Assembly: GCA_946406115.1 (NCBI GenBank)
Contig: OX291553.1
Location: 7,383,001 to 7,447,000, forward strand
Length of the DNA: 64,000 nt
Direction: 5' to 3'
DNA from: Apoda limacodes
Lineage: Eukaryota; Arthropoda; Insecta; Lepidoptera; Limacodidae
Shown here: one piece after another, positions 35,790 to 45,473 of the stretch
How positions within the stretch are numbered: position 1 is the stretch's first letter
Layout of the letters: the number at the start of each line of letters is the position of its first letter
Notes under the pieces: model-generated
Seen by the model: only the letters and a program-made list of their open reading frames with translations
Told to the model about the DNA's origin: nothing
Databases searched by the model: none
Position numbers and translations under genes: made by a program

Positions 35790-35990
35790 TTTTATGGCCT
35801 CAGGCGTTGTTTATCCTCACTACAGGGCACATGCCTCCCCTGAGAGGAAGAAAGCTTAGGCTATTTAGTTCACTGCGGTGGCCAAGTGTGAATTGCGTGC
35901 ACCTTTCAGAATTCAATCCACAATAATCCCTCGCTCTCCCTCGGAAGGCTATTCATAAGTATACATCTCTTACATAATGGGTTTAGTCCC
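35790..35990 (+). repeat. LINE/SINE 3'-type repeat relic
   Basis: Contains CATGCCTCCCCTGAGAGGAA, AAGCTTAGGC and CACTGCGGTGGCCAAGTGTG, wording I associate with a common lepidopteran interspersed repeat. Non-coding. Class uncertain. Confidence 0.4.
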
Positions 35991-36065
35991 GTGGTGTAAA
36001 ATCTACATTATTGTCAGTTTATTCGACGTAGACATTTTCAACAGTATTTTTGATGTAATAGTATA

Positions 36066-36389
36066 ATATACAACTCGTAGTGACATATAAAGTCCTAGTA
36101 CATCAATCTTTTAACACACAAAATCTTTAAAGAAGTAAGAAATACAATATAAATATACATACATAGAAATAATCTTTATTCGTGTATGACTCCCTGAAGG
36201 TTAGAGTCTTAGAAGAAAGTATATTATACATGCCATTTCTATGGCTATATCATTGGGATTTTCATCAGCCAGACTTGAGCCTCTGTAGCTCAGTGGTAGA
36301 GCACTTACACGGAATGTTATGGTCGCCGGTTCAAGTCCTGGTTAATCTTTTGACTGCATCTTTGCTATGTAAGTATTTATATATATTGA
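36066..36389 (+). repeat. tRNA-like composite repeat (family X), best-preserved copy
   Basis: Left arm (36067-36250) shared with 6608-6785, then a tRNA-like body with A box TAGCTCAGTGG (36286-36296) and B box GGTTCAAGTCC (36328-36338), then the Y segment (TTTGACTGCATCTTTG). TGATGTAATAGTATA occurs at 36051-36065 and again at 36390-36404, so a 15-bp target duplication is possible. A related GATGATATAATAATA-type string sits inside the 6.6-kb copy, so part of this could belong to the element. The T stem has mismatches and the acceptor stem does not pair, so it is not a working tRNA. The internal Pol III promoter boxes make it SINE-like. Confidence 0.65.
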
Positions 36390-36405
36390 TGATGTAATAG
36401 TATAA

Positions 36406-38035
36406 ACTTTTGTAGGTTAGAATAGTAGATGGCATCACAAGGGATCAAAAAAATATATTTACGGTGAGGGCGCTATTTTGAATCCAGAGTGCAGCTAGGT
36501 TTTCGAAGGACGGCGCACGAGGTACAACATTTTTGCGACTGAGTGATACACTCTACTCTTTATCATCCTCTACGAGGTTTTCTTACACCAAAATATGTAA
36601 TAATTCAAACAAAGATCCTTGCAAAGCTTTAACGGTATAGGGAGGGATCTACGCTAGATTTTGAAATGACGTTGGCTTTAAAGGATATGATATCGCAACA
36701 AATATTAAAAGCGGTCTATTTTGTGCAAGTTTATACTTAATCTAAAAATCAAAATGGCCGATCATCCTTTTTTTCGGAGCGCACTCACTACTCCACTTTT
36801 CGGGCATATGCAGCCAATGTATAACGATGCATGCATTGCTTGAAAATCAATGGGAAACATCTAGATTTTATAATGTATCGAAAATAAGCCGGAGATAAAG
36901 CAGTTTCAAAACACATAGTACGCTATTAGTTAGTTAGTTAGTTCTGCTTCAAAAAAAACATAGAAATAAATTAGAACACCTAATAAGATTTTAAATCATC
37001 TTACAAAACCGCCTGTATACTAACAGTGCCTGTTTACCTAAAACCAATGGTACAGGTGTATTTTTGTTTTACTCGCTGTAGGTACCTACACAGTATACAG
37101 GTATGGTGATCAGAACCTTCTGTCCAGGTGAATCTAAACCAAAGTAAACTGATTGAGGAGGTGTATTTTCAAATTTTCTGTTATTTATTTTAAAATATTT
37201 AAAAAAAAACTGTTATTCAACCCTTAGCCCACTACCTGCATTTTTTTACGAATATATGTATATTATAGCTCCGTGTGTAATGGGCTTAAGACTATGGCGT
37301 TTTATACAACTTAATTTTCTAATACATCCAATAGATATTTAGCTAGTTTATATATCGAGTGTAAAGCGAGTATACACACAAAAATATTTACCTTTTGGTT
37401 CTTGAGATTTCGGTCAGAATCCACGTGGTCACGAGAAGATTCTGCCCATTTTGAGTTATAGTACCTATTGGCCAAGTGTTGTTTCAAAAAAATGACTGAA
37501 AGACCACAGGTTTGTTTTGCCTCTTTCTTAAGGATGGTCAATTTTGTGAGGCTATTGCACAGTCTATAGGACATATTACAGAACTCGAAATCTATGGGCC
37601 CAAATCACCGTCGGCGAGGGTAGGCCGTTCCCCACCAGAAGGGACGTATAAGGCTGATGAGGAGGGTGTTTTTGGCTCCTAAGTTCCTTATTTAAGCCTA
37701 AAAATTGTCTACGAATAATTAAGAAAAAACGCAGTAATAGTATAACAATCGGTCCTTGACCTGTAATCGGTAAATACCTGCTCAAATATGAGTGCAATGA
37801 ACTTTTCCTAGGACGGTTAGGTTCTCGTAAAACGTAATGTTATATAGACAATATCATTTCAAAGTCTTTACTATTATGAATTATAGTAAGACTAGCTGGT
37901 TCCCCGCGGTGCTATTTTACTTTTCCCGTCATATCAAGTGGTGGAACCTGTACGTACTTCTTTTGCTAATTTTATCCCCTTAAGGGATGATTTATAAAAA
38001 TGCTGTAACCCGTTATTCATTATTTGCTATTAAGG
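36406..38035. other. Non-coding stretch
   Basis: A SINE-tail fragment lies at about 37597-37640 (GGGCCCAAATCACCGTCGG, matching the reverse of 27779-27812). A family-T-like head occurs at about 37893-37915 (ACTAGCTGGTTCCCCGCGG). Frames 37311-37797 on the minus strand have no motifs. Confidence 0.45.
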
Positions 38036-38039
38036 AGTC

Positions 38040-38319
38040 TATATGTCGCTGGCAAATCGTATAATTCGCCGTTTTACAAAATGCCTAGGCAAATCGTAAA
38101 GTATGGAAACGAAAGGAACAGAAATCGCTCTGAATAAGTCATGTATGTTAGGTTAGGTTCAGTTTCTCTATTGTAAACGTAGCGTAGCATGCGGAGCGTT
38201 CCAGCCAAGCTTCATATATAATAACCTGTTCAGTTATATGATAATTTCTATTTCATACTTTACGATCTGCCTAGGCATATTGTAAAACGGAGAATTATAC
38301 GATTTTTCTGCGACATATA
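38040..38319. mobile_element. MITE with 66-bp terminal inverted repeats
   Basis: The left end (38040-38106, TATATGTCGCTGGCAAATCG...) and right end (38254-38319) are inverted with about 90% agreement, including the palindromic GCCTAGGC near each inner edge. The 280-bp body has no ORF and carries TTAGGTTAGGTT. TATA at both outer edges is compatible with a TA target duplication. Non-autonomous. Confidence 0.75.
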
Positions 38320-38527
38320 TACCAATTTTTATCTAGGTTCCTCATTCATTATTTTGAAAAATCACGGATTAAACCTAAAAAATTAAGGACTTTTAACGCA
38401 ACGGTATGGTAACGGATTTTAACTTGCAATCCCTTTTTTACACTCTGAGAAGATTTCGCAAAATCCTTTCTTAGCCGATCTCAACGTCTTAAAAGTAACC
38501 TATGCCCAAAATTTGAAATATTCTAAG

Positions 38528-38715
38528 TGAAGATATTAGATAGAATCTAATATCTTCTATTTATAATGATATTTAGTAAAATCCTGTTGTTTAACAGAAA
38601 ATTATATTTAAGACAGTGACATAGAACATATCACATAGACAAACATACAATATTTAAAACTATTATGCCAGTACTCAATATAGATTACAATAATCTACGT
38701 AATCAACCTCTAACA
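38528..38715 (-). repeat. Copia 3' LTR
   Basis: 188 bp. On the minus strand it starts TGTTAGAGGTTG and ends ATCTTCA. It carries a 14-bp segment (about 38561-38574) absent from the other LTR. The terminal region (38529-38557) is a perfect 13-bp-stem hairpin. The adjacent internal GATTAAGGGTGCG (38716-38728, minus) is the likely polypurine tract. Confidence 0.9.
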
Positions 38716-38907
38716 CGCACCCTTAATCTATATTATGTACCTACCTTTAAGATAAACACTGACTTAACAATGACAATTATAAAAAGTTAACAATATAAAA
38801 ACAACAAATACTTCTACGCACCCAGAATAAAATAAAATGTCTTGTGCGCACTCTTAAGAAATTTGTTCATTATAAAACTATATAACATACATCCTACCCT
38901 TAATGAA

Positions 38908-39611
38908 TTAATTTCTGTTCGTTAAACATAAATCGTTAACAAAACCTTTAATTTTAGGACCATGTAAACATTTTGTCATTATGTCAGCTACCATTTTGTC
39001 AGTTGGCATAAACTTAATCACAATTCAAAATTGCCTCACGAATAAAATGGTAATTAATTCTATGCGTTTTGTCCTATTATATTGTTAGCTAATCTATGAG
39101 CAGACTGATTGTCATTAAAGATCACCACAGGCTTGTCACAAGGTTTGTCTAAAAATGTAGACAATATATTGTTAAAATATATAGTTTCCTTAGAAGCTTG
39201 GCTCAGTGCAACATACTCTGCTTCCGTCGATGACATAGATATACACTGCTGTTTTCGACTCTCCCACGATATAACATTATCTCCTAACTTAAACACAAAG
39301 CCTGTATACGACTTACGATCAAATGAACGACCCCAATCGGCATCCACATATCCTAATAGCTCTAGGTTTTTATGAGTCTTTTTAAAAGTAAGACAAAAGT
39401 CTAACGATCCTTTTAAGTAACAAAGGAATCTTTTAGCGCATTTAAAATGCAAATTATCAAAACAAGAATTAAATTGTGACAAGATACTTACAACATGAGC
39501 TATGTCTGGTCTAGTATTCATTGCCAAGTAATTTAAACAACCTATCAAACTCTGATAAGGTAACTCACAATCAACAGCACTTGCTTTATCCAATCTTAAA
39601 CAAACTTCCAT
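38908..39611 (-). pseudogene. Copia RNase H and connection domain
   Basis: C-terminal part of the Pol relic, which would remove the RNA strand of the RNA-DNA hybrid during reverse transcription. The frame 39611-39060 reads ME then LDKASAVDCELPYQSLIGCLNY, the connection segment after RT. RNase H follows with its acidic residues visible as YVDADWGRS, SSTEAEYVAL and NDNQSA. Beyond 39060 a frame slip is needed to reach the PTDKMVADIMTKCLHGP-like ending, with a stop at about 38908. No promoter of its own. Confidence 0.88.
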
Positions 39612-39639
39612 GGGTGCGGTAGCAGGCTTTCATTCACTC

Positions 39640-40150
39640 ATTTTGAATTCATTTAAGACATTTAATATGTACTACAGTTAAAGTTCCCTAAAACAAAAAT
39701 ATCGTCAACATATACAACAATAAGTTTTGCTGTATAATTGAGTTTATGTTACAAACAAGGTTTAACTTTAGACTGGATAAAACCTAAACTTAACATTACT
39801 GTATCCAACTCATTGAACCACGAGTTTGAAGCTTGTTTAAGCCCATATAATGATCTTTACAACTTACAGACTTTAGTTTCCTGTCCTCTTATAATGACAC
39901 CTTTTGGCTGCAGCATATATATATCCTCTTTCAACCTGCCATAAAAAAATGCTGTTGTGATATCCCAATGGTCAATAAAATAATCATATTGAACAGCTAA
40001 TGAAATTAAAATTCGTTAAGTTGAGATTCTAACTACTGGAGAATAAGTTTCATTATAATCTATGCCTCTTACCTGCGTAAAACCTTTCGCCACTAGTCTA
40101 GCTTTATATTTAATTATCTTACCATCGCTATCCTTTTTTATTTTGAATAC
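39640..40150 (-). pseudogene. Copia reverse transcriptase, decayed
   Basis: RT converts element RNA to DNA in the virus-like particle. On the minus strand the entry motif [11 protein letters not shown] is seen near 40110, the second catalytic stretch DITTAFF near 39950 and the LYGLKQAS motif near 39855. The active-site YVDD follows at about 39705-39716. At least two in-frame stops interrupt this stretch (one after RIST, one before RSLYGLK). After YVDD the sequence jumps, within about 60-80 bp, to KPATAPME just before 39611. The 60-plus residues normally between these points (thumb) are therefore missing, probably by deletion between similar sequences. A nonfunctional polymerase. Confidence 0.85.
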
Positions 40151-40688
40151 CCATCGACATTGGTTTTTTGTCTTTTGGAAGATCTACCAGGGTCCATGTC
40201 TCGTTATCCTTTAACGATTGCAACTCGTCGTCCATGGCCTTCTGCCACATATCACGATCGGGCCTCATCAACGCATCCTCCACCGTCAATGGATCATCAT
40301 CGATTACTGCAATAGCACTGTAAACATAATCAACAGGTTTACGATTTCGAAGAAAATACCTACTCTCAGAAGCCTCGTTGTCCAAATTTCTTTCTGATGT
40401 ATCAAATTCTGTGCTTTCTAGCTCGTTAGCACTGTCGCATAAAGTTTGACTAGATGTGTCAAGATTCAAAAAAGAAGTACTGTTCTCACTCTTCTCACAT
40501 GAGTCCAAAAAAGTTTTTTCTAAAAATGTGACATCTCTGGCTATCGACACATTCCCCGTCTTCGGATCCATAAGTCTATATCCTTTACTTTCAGTAGAAT
40601 ATCCAACAAAGACCATTTCCTGTGTTTTGAAATCAAGTTTTTGTCTCTTTTGCTGTGATTTTAATGCATAAGCAGTACGTACATCCAA
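40128..40688 (-). pseudogene. Copia integrase-RT linker
   Basis: Frame of 186 codons covering the C-terminal integrase region and the polar linker to RT. It opens in TAYALKSQQKRQKLDFKT and passes MVFVGYSTESKGYRL, the typical copia integrase tail. It continues through a Ser/Asp/Glu-rich linker and reaches the MWQKAMDDELQSL motif that precedes RT. The join to the upstream integrase frame (40633-41037) needs a one-base shift near 40680. Confidence 0.85.
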
Positions 40689-41266
40689 AAACTTTTAGGT
40701 ATCCTAAATCTACTTTTTTTCCTGTCAAAATCTCTTCCGGAACTGCCCCAATAACTGCTTTTGTAGAACTCCGATTTTTCAAGTATACGACGGTATTTAT
40801 CGCCTCTGCCCAATATTTCTTGCTTAAATTGGCTTCATATAATAATGTTCTCGCCTTTTCAACAATAGTCCTGTTGGCTCTTTCAGCAAAACCGTTTTGT
40901 TCGGCTGTGTATGGCACCGGTCTTTGATGTTTTATTCCGTTAAATTTCAGAAAAGTTTCAAATTGGTTATTGCAAAATTCTCCGCCGTTGTCAGATTGCA
41001 AACATTTTATTGACTTTTCCGTTTCATTTTCTACCAAAACTTATATTCTACTATTAGTATTCTTTAAACTTCATAAATGTTTCGCTTTTATTTTTCAAAA
41101 AATACACGTGAGTTTTCCTATAAAAATCATCAATAAACAATAGCATGTACCTTGAACCGTTGAATGATGCCTTTTCCATCGGACCACACAAATCTGTGTG
41201 CAAAATTTCCAATAGGTAATTAGCCCTCGACCCTTGTCTTTTTAAAAGGCCTTTTGCACTTTTCAT
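40633..41266 (-). pseudogene. Copia integrase catalytic core
   Basis: Integrase joins the DNA copy to the host chromosome. The core DDE residues are visible: D in LHTDLCGPM (frame 41266-41054), D in QSDNGGEF and E in FAERANRT (frame 41037-40633). A stop/frameshift around 41040-41054 separates the first D from the other two. The domain lies upstream of RT, which is diagnostic of copia rather than gypsy order. Confidence 0.88.
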
Positions 41267-41480
41267 TTAGACACGGAACACACGGTTCTTGTAAATCCGT
41301 CTTTTTATACGATATTCCAGACACCAAGATCAATCAACATATTCATATATTTCTGATTTAAATGAGCTAATCTTTTGTGCCACAAATTTGACATGTTTTT
41401 ATGTGAAATCGTCAAATTAGCGAGAAAATTTTCTTCGTTTAGTTCATAAACTCCGCCGACGTCATGACCCGTTGCGATAT
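41267..41480 (-). pseudogene. Copia GAG-pre-integrase (HHCC) zinc region
   Basis: In shifting frames the minus strand gives WHKRLAHLNQKYMN and, after a short gap, a CVPC...KCK stretch before the LLKRQGSRANY text of the integrase frame. This is the H-H-C-C zinc-binding N-terminus of copia integrases. No single frame spans it, so at least two shifts are present. Confidence 0.7.
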
Positions 41481-41563
41481 AATGGCCTGTTACATTTTAC
41501 GGTACAATCTCTTCTGTCAAAACATATCGAAAAACCGTCTTCTATGAGTTTGCTAACAGAAAT

Positions 41564-41920
41564 CTAATTCGCTGATAAACCAGGAATATGCCAAACTTTA
41601 TATAATGTTTGCATACCATTTCCTCCACAGTTCAGCCTTGCACTTCCTTTACCTTTTACAAGTAATTCATCTCCATTCGCCACCCTTACTTTCAAGTTGT
41701 TTCCTTTTTGATCGTGGGTCATGTGATTAGAGCAACAACTGTCAAGATACCATCTATTATTGTTGAACGACTTACTCTGGCTGTTGTTCATGCAAACCAT
41801 AGCACTTGGTTTCTTCTTCCCTTTGCACTCAGACGCCTTATGTCCTGTCTCATGACATTTAAAGCATTTATATGTAAATTTCTGACGACCTCGATCAAGT
41901 GTTTTATTACTTGGTCTCAT
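41564..41920 (-). pseudogene. Copia Gag zinc knuckle and aspartic protease
   Basis: CFKCHETGHKASEC is a CCHC zinc knuckle (C-x2-C-x4-H-x4-C), the nucleic-acid-binding part of Gag. It is followed by the protease active-site region WYLDSCCSNHMT, where the expected DSG/DTG glycine is Cys, and then by a VANGDELLVKGKGSARL segment. The frame is the continuation of the upstream Gag frame across a single TAG (41927-41929). The protease would normally cut the Gag-Pol polyprotein. Confidence 0.88.
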
Positions 41921-41926
41921 AAATTT

Positions 41927-42537
41927 CTATACGTTTTTGACAGCAAATGCTTCATCTCTACTCGAACTAGCAATACCACACTGCCTGTTGGCTTCCTGCA
42001 ACAATTTAGACTTCACTTGTTCCAACTTAATTTCTTGGCCACTGTTGTCTATTGCCATAATCATTGGATCGTATTCCTCCGTTAAACCACTTAACAAAAA
42101 CGAAACTATCCAATCTTCAGAAATTTTTGCAGCAATATCTGTCAATTGTTCTGACAAATATATGACGCGAGAAATATATTTTTCCATGGAATCAAAATTT
42201 GCTAATTTACATTGCCATAATTCTCTCTGTATTAATATACGTCTTCCCCACCCTTTGTCTTCATAAGCCGAACAAATGTTTTCCCACACTTGTTTCGTAG
42301 TTTTTGCATTATATACGTGAGTAAAACATGAGGGTTCAAAAAGTAAACACAAAGTGGTTCTAGCATTCCTATCAGCGTCCGCCGACTTTTTCAGTTCGCT
42401 GTCGTCAGCCTTTACGAGTCTCGCCGTTACGAATTTCGTACCTGAAATTTCCAGTCCGCGAAATTTACTGTGCCCTTCAACTTTTGAATACAGCACAAAC
42501 CTTGAGTGACATTGGTTGCAGAATCTTCTTCCGCCAT
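41927..42537 (-). pseudogene. Copia Gag, UBN2-type capsid region
   Basis: Gag forms the virus-like particle. The natural start is probably the ATG at 42535-42537 (MAEEDSATNVTQ), which reads GTVNFADWKFQ before stopping near 42440. The main body lies in another frame (to 41927) with TTKQVWENICSAYEDKG, LWQCKLANFDSMEKYISRV and VSFLLSGLTEEYDPM, all typical of the copia/UBN2 Gag family. One frameshift near 42440-42470 and a TAG at 41927-41929 disable it. Confidence 0.85.
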
Positions 42538-42620
42538 ATTAGAAAGAAATTTTCAAAGCTTTGTATCCACACGACGTTTTAATATTTATATTACAGAATT
42601 ATTTACCAGGGTCACTGGTT

Positions 42621-42637
42621 ATACTGGGCCCATAACC
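42621..42637 (-). promoter_or_regulatory. Copia primer-binding site
   Basis: Directly inside the 5' LTR, the minus strand reads GGTTATGGGCCCAGTA. It matches the site by which Drosophila copia is known to use an internal part of initiator methionine tRNA as primer. The exact position next to CA of the LTR supports the boundary. Confidence 0.8.
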
Positions 42638-42811
42638 TGAAGATATTAGATAGAATCTAATATCTTCTATAGTAAAACCCTGTTGTTTAGCAGAACATTA
42701 TATTTAAGACAGTGACATAGAACATATCACATAGACAAACATACAATATTTAAAACTATTATGCCAGTACTCAATATAGATTGCAATAATCTACGTAATA
42801 AACCTCTAACA
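42638..42811 (-). repeat. Copia 5' LTR
   Basis: 174 bp. It pairs with 38528-38715 at about 97% over aligned bases, apart from one 14-bp indel. It holds the element's promoter by analogy with the family. A TATA-like AATATTAT is not decisive. It carries the same 13-bp-stem terminal hairpin (42639-42667). Confidence 0.9.
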
Positions 42812-43017
42812 CTAAATATAAAACAAACAATTGCATCGAATTGCCATTTAATAAGATAAATAAAAAAAATTGGCAAAGACATACTACCGTACAGCCAAAA
42901 TATTTTCGTGTATTGAGAAATACTTCATAGAAAAAAGGCGCAGTAGCAACCAATATACTTTCAGCAACTTCCATTTTCCATTTATTTTAGGTGTGCGGCA
43001 AGGGGTGAAAATAAATT

Positions 43018-43148
43018 CAGTGCAATAAACTTTTCTGACCTGGTGGTCAAAAATCAAAACTACAGTCGCCATATTGAAATGGTGTTAACTTACAACGACA
43101 CTAGCGACGAAATAACCAAGGTCAAAGGTAAGAAAAGTTTGTTGCTCT
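43018..43148 (+). mobile_element. MITE family M copy
   Basis: CAGTGCAATAAACTTTTCTG at the left and AAGAAAAGTTTGTTGCTCTG at the right are inverted, and TA follows the right end. The interior ACTACAGTCGCCATATTGAA matches the copies at 48494 and 58667. Non-coding. Confidence 0.75.
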
Positions 43149-43149
43149 G

Positions 43150-45155
43150 TACATATACAAACGTATCTACCTAAAATAAAAAAGGTGACTAAAAAGGGGT
43201 TCCAATGGATAAATAATTTCTAAAATGCACGGTAAATGCGGATAATTTCCACAATTATCGTGAAGACAGGGCCGCGACTTCATTTCCATGCATCATTCAG
43301 TGCGCGAGCTTGGCTTACAATTCCTACTTGATTTGCAATTACCAATAGATCTATAAAAATGGTCGATTGGATGTGGTGATTAATTAAACATAATTAAATA
43401 AATATCATCATCGATAAATAAATAAATGAACACAATGAGATATATTGCTAATAATAAATATAATGAGTATTGGGTCATCAAATACCGAAACCACATTAAA
43501 ACTCTAAGTTTTACTTAATTTTTTTTACAACTAAATCATTTTTTTAAGAAACAGGTTTCAGATACCTAACCTACCTTATTAAACCTTAGTCGTTTTATGT
43601 TGCGTGCGACCGCTATAAAAAAGTTTATGAAACGAGTTTTGACAAGGACATTCGACATTAAAAAATTGGGTAGGTAGTTCCGATTACATGAAAATTTTTC
43701 GTATAGGGTATTCTTTTAGTAAAAATATATGTATTATATGTATTCATTACAATTTAGACGTATAATTTACACTGAAGTATGAATAATGAATGTAATACGC
43801 ATTATTTAATTAAATATGCGTTCTTTGTGCCCTTCAGACATTTCAAATGTCAACTAGGTGTTTAATAAAATGCAATGAAAATAATAATTTGTGCTTGTTT
43901 TAATTATTTAAACATATAAATAAAATGAATTGTACATTGTGTATGCGCGGGTGGTGGTGGTGGAGAAAATCAGCATTATTATTTGCGAGTAAATAAATAT
44001 AAATATAAATCGAATAAATAAATAGACTCACCAAAACAGAATTGCAATGGCGGGTAAAGCAGTAGAGAAAACAACGCATCCGCCATATCTAAAGAATTTA
44101 TGATTTTAAATGTTTTGTTTGAAGTTAAAAGTTAGCAGTAGGTAGGTAGGTGGAGTAATGACTGCTTAAGCCAACTGCAATAGTCCGATTAGAAAAAAAT
44201 ACTTTAAAATTGCGGTCTTAAAGGTCGTACGTCTATCACCTACTGAACACATTTTTAATACAATTTTTTAAAAATTAAAAAATATATAATATTTAGTATA
44301 ATTATGTCAACAATAGTTACATATCAATAATAACGATAAAACTGAATATTAAAAAAAAGGTATTTCATTAACAATAGATTTACCTAAAAATACCACATCT
44401 AAACGCTTTATTTTTTGACGCTTCAAGTAGCGGCATTGAATCGGTAAACCCTAATGTATGCAAACGATTAGACGATTCTAATGTAGTATAAATAGTACTT
44501 GTGCAATTTAAGTTCTAGTAACCAAGATTTTTTCGTACCTATCGAAGTAGATAACTATATTTTTGGTATAAATTGAAGACACGGATAACAAGAAGGAATA
44601 AAACAGCTATTTTATATACAGGAACTTTACCAAATTAACCGAAACGATTGCCTATTTTTTTTTCTTTTCAAACAGTAACAGATAAACCACGTAGGTGCGT
44701 AATCGCAAAGCAAATTTGAATTGGAAAATGAATTCCCATTATCCATACTAGTTCTTGAATCTACTAAAACAAAATAAAGAAATAAAAAATATATTGAGTC
44801 TAGAATGGCCTAGTTTTTTTAACTTGATATTAAATAAAATCCCAGTATTTTTTTATATTTCGCTAATTCATATTAACAAATTTCATTAACCATCATGAAT
44901 TCTCTTTTTTATCTTTCAATCCAATCACACACACACACGTAACACACAAGTACGAATCGAAATGTTACAAATAATTTAAATATTATATTTTACTTAACAT
45001 TTAGGGTAGTTGATAGATTTTTAAAAAAAGGCAATGTTAAAAAAAAAGATGCGTTTTTATTTAAGTGTATTAATAAATATTTATTTTAAATGTAAACGAG
45101 GCTAATCTCGTCATAATTTTTATTACCGATAAACAAAAATATGAATTAGGCGAAT
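43150..45155. other. Non-coding stretch
   Basis: AT-rich, with short simple repeats: GGTGGTGGTGGTGG near 43952, GTAGGTAGGTAGG near 44140 and CACACACACACA near 44928. No coding signal or recurring repeat identified. Confidence 0.5.
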
Positions 45156-45473
45156 ATGTTAGTTCACGACCAGTTAGTGGACTTGTATTGTTTAAACTTA
45201 TATTTTCCATAGCTAGGAGTCTATTTTTGTGAAATTATAAATAATTTGTTATACAGTATACTTTAAATTAACGATATCTCATGAATAATATGTACGTTTT
45301 CACTCTATCAATAAAAAAAAGGTTAATAATCTTAAAATGCCTTTTTTTAGTTCTCGGACACCTACAGCCAGTTTACGCCCATATTTTTCGTCATTTTTCG
45401 ACCACTTTGAAGCCACTGAAAATGGGGCCTTAAGTCATTGACTGAAGGTCAAAAATAAAACGCAAGAGATTGA

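Larger units (their letters stand above)
38528..42811 (-). mobile_element. Ty1/copia LTR retrotransposon, mutated, 4284 bp
   Basis: Nearly complete element on the minus strand: 5' LTR 42638-42811, primer-binding site, gag, protease, integrase, reverse transcriptase, RNase H, then 3' LTR 38528-38715. The integrase-before-RT order defines the copia class. The LTRs start TG and end CA and differ by five substitutions plus one 14-bp indel in about 174 aligned bases. Flanks CTAAG (38523-38527) and CTAAA (42812-42816) fit a 5-bp target duplication with one later change. The coding region is broken by at least one in-frame stop, several frameshifts and an internal deletion after YVDD. It is shorter than the roughly 5 kb usual for copia elements. 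It cannot move without help. Confidence 0.93.

Noticed and set aside
36280..36350. A functional tRNA gene at the A/B-box sequence
   Set aside because: The acceptor ends do not pair, the T stem has mismatches and the anticodon loop lacks the usual T before the anticodon. The same body recurs at 6.85 and 60.2 kb as part of a repeat.
41708..42266. Plus-strand ORFs of 109-125 codons
   Set aside because: Antisense shadows of the copia gag/protease region.
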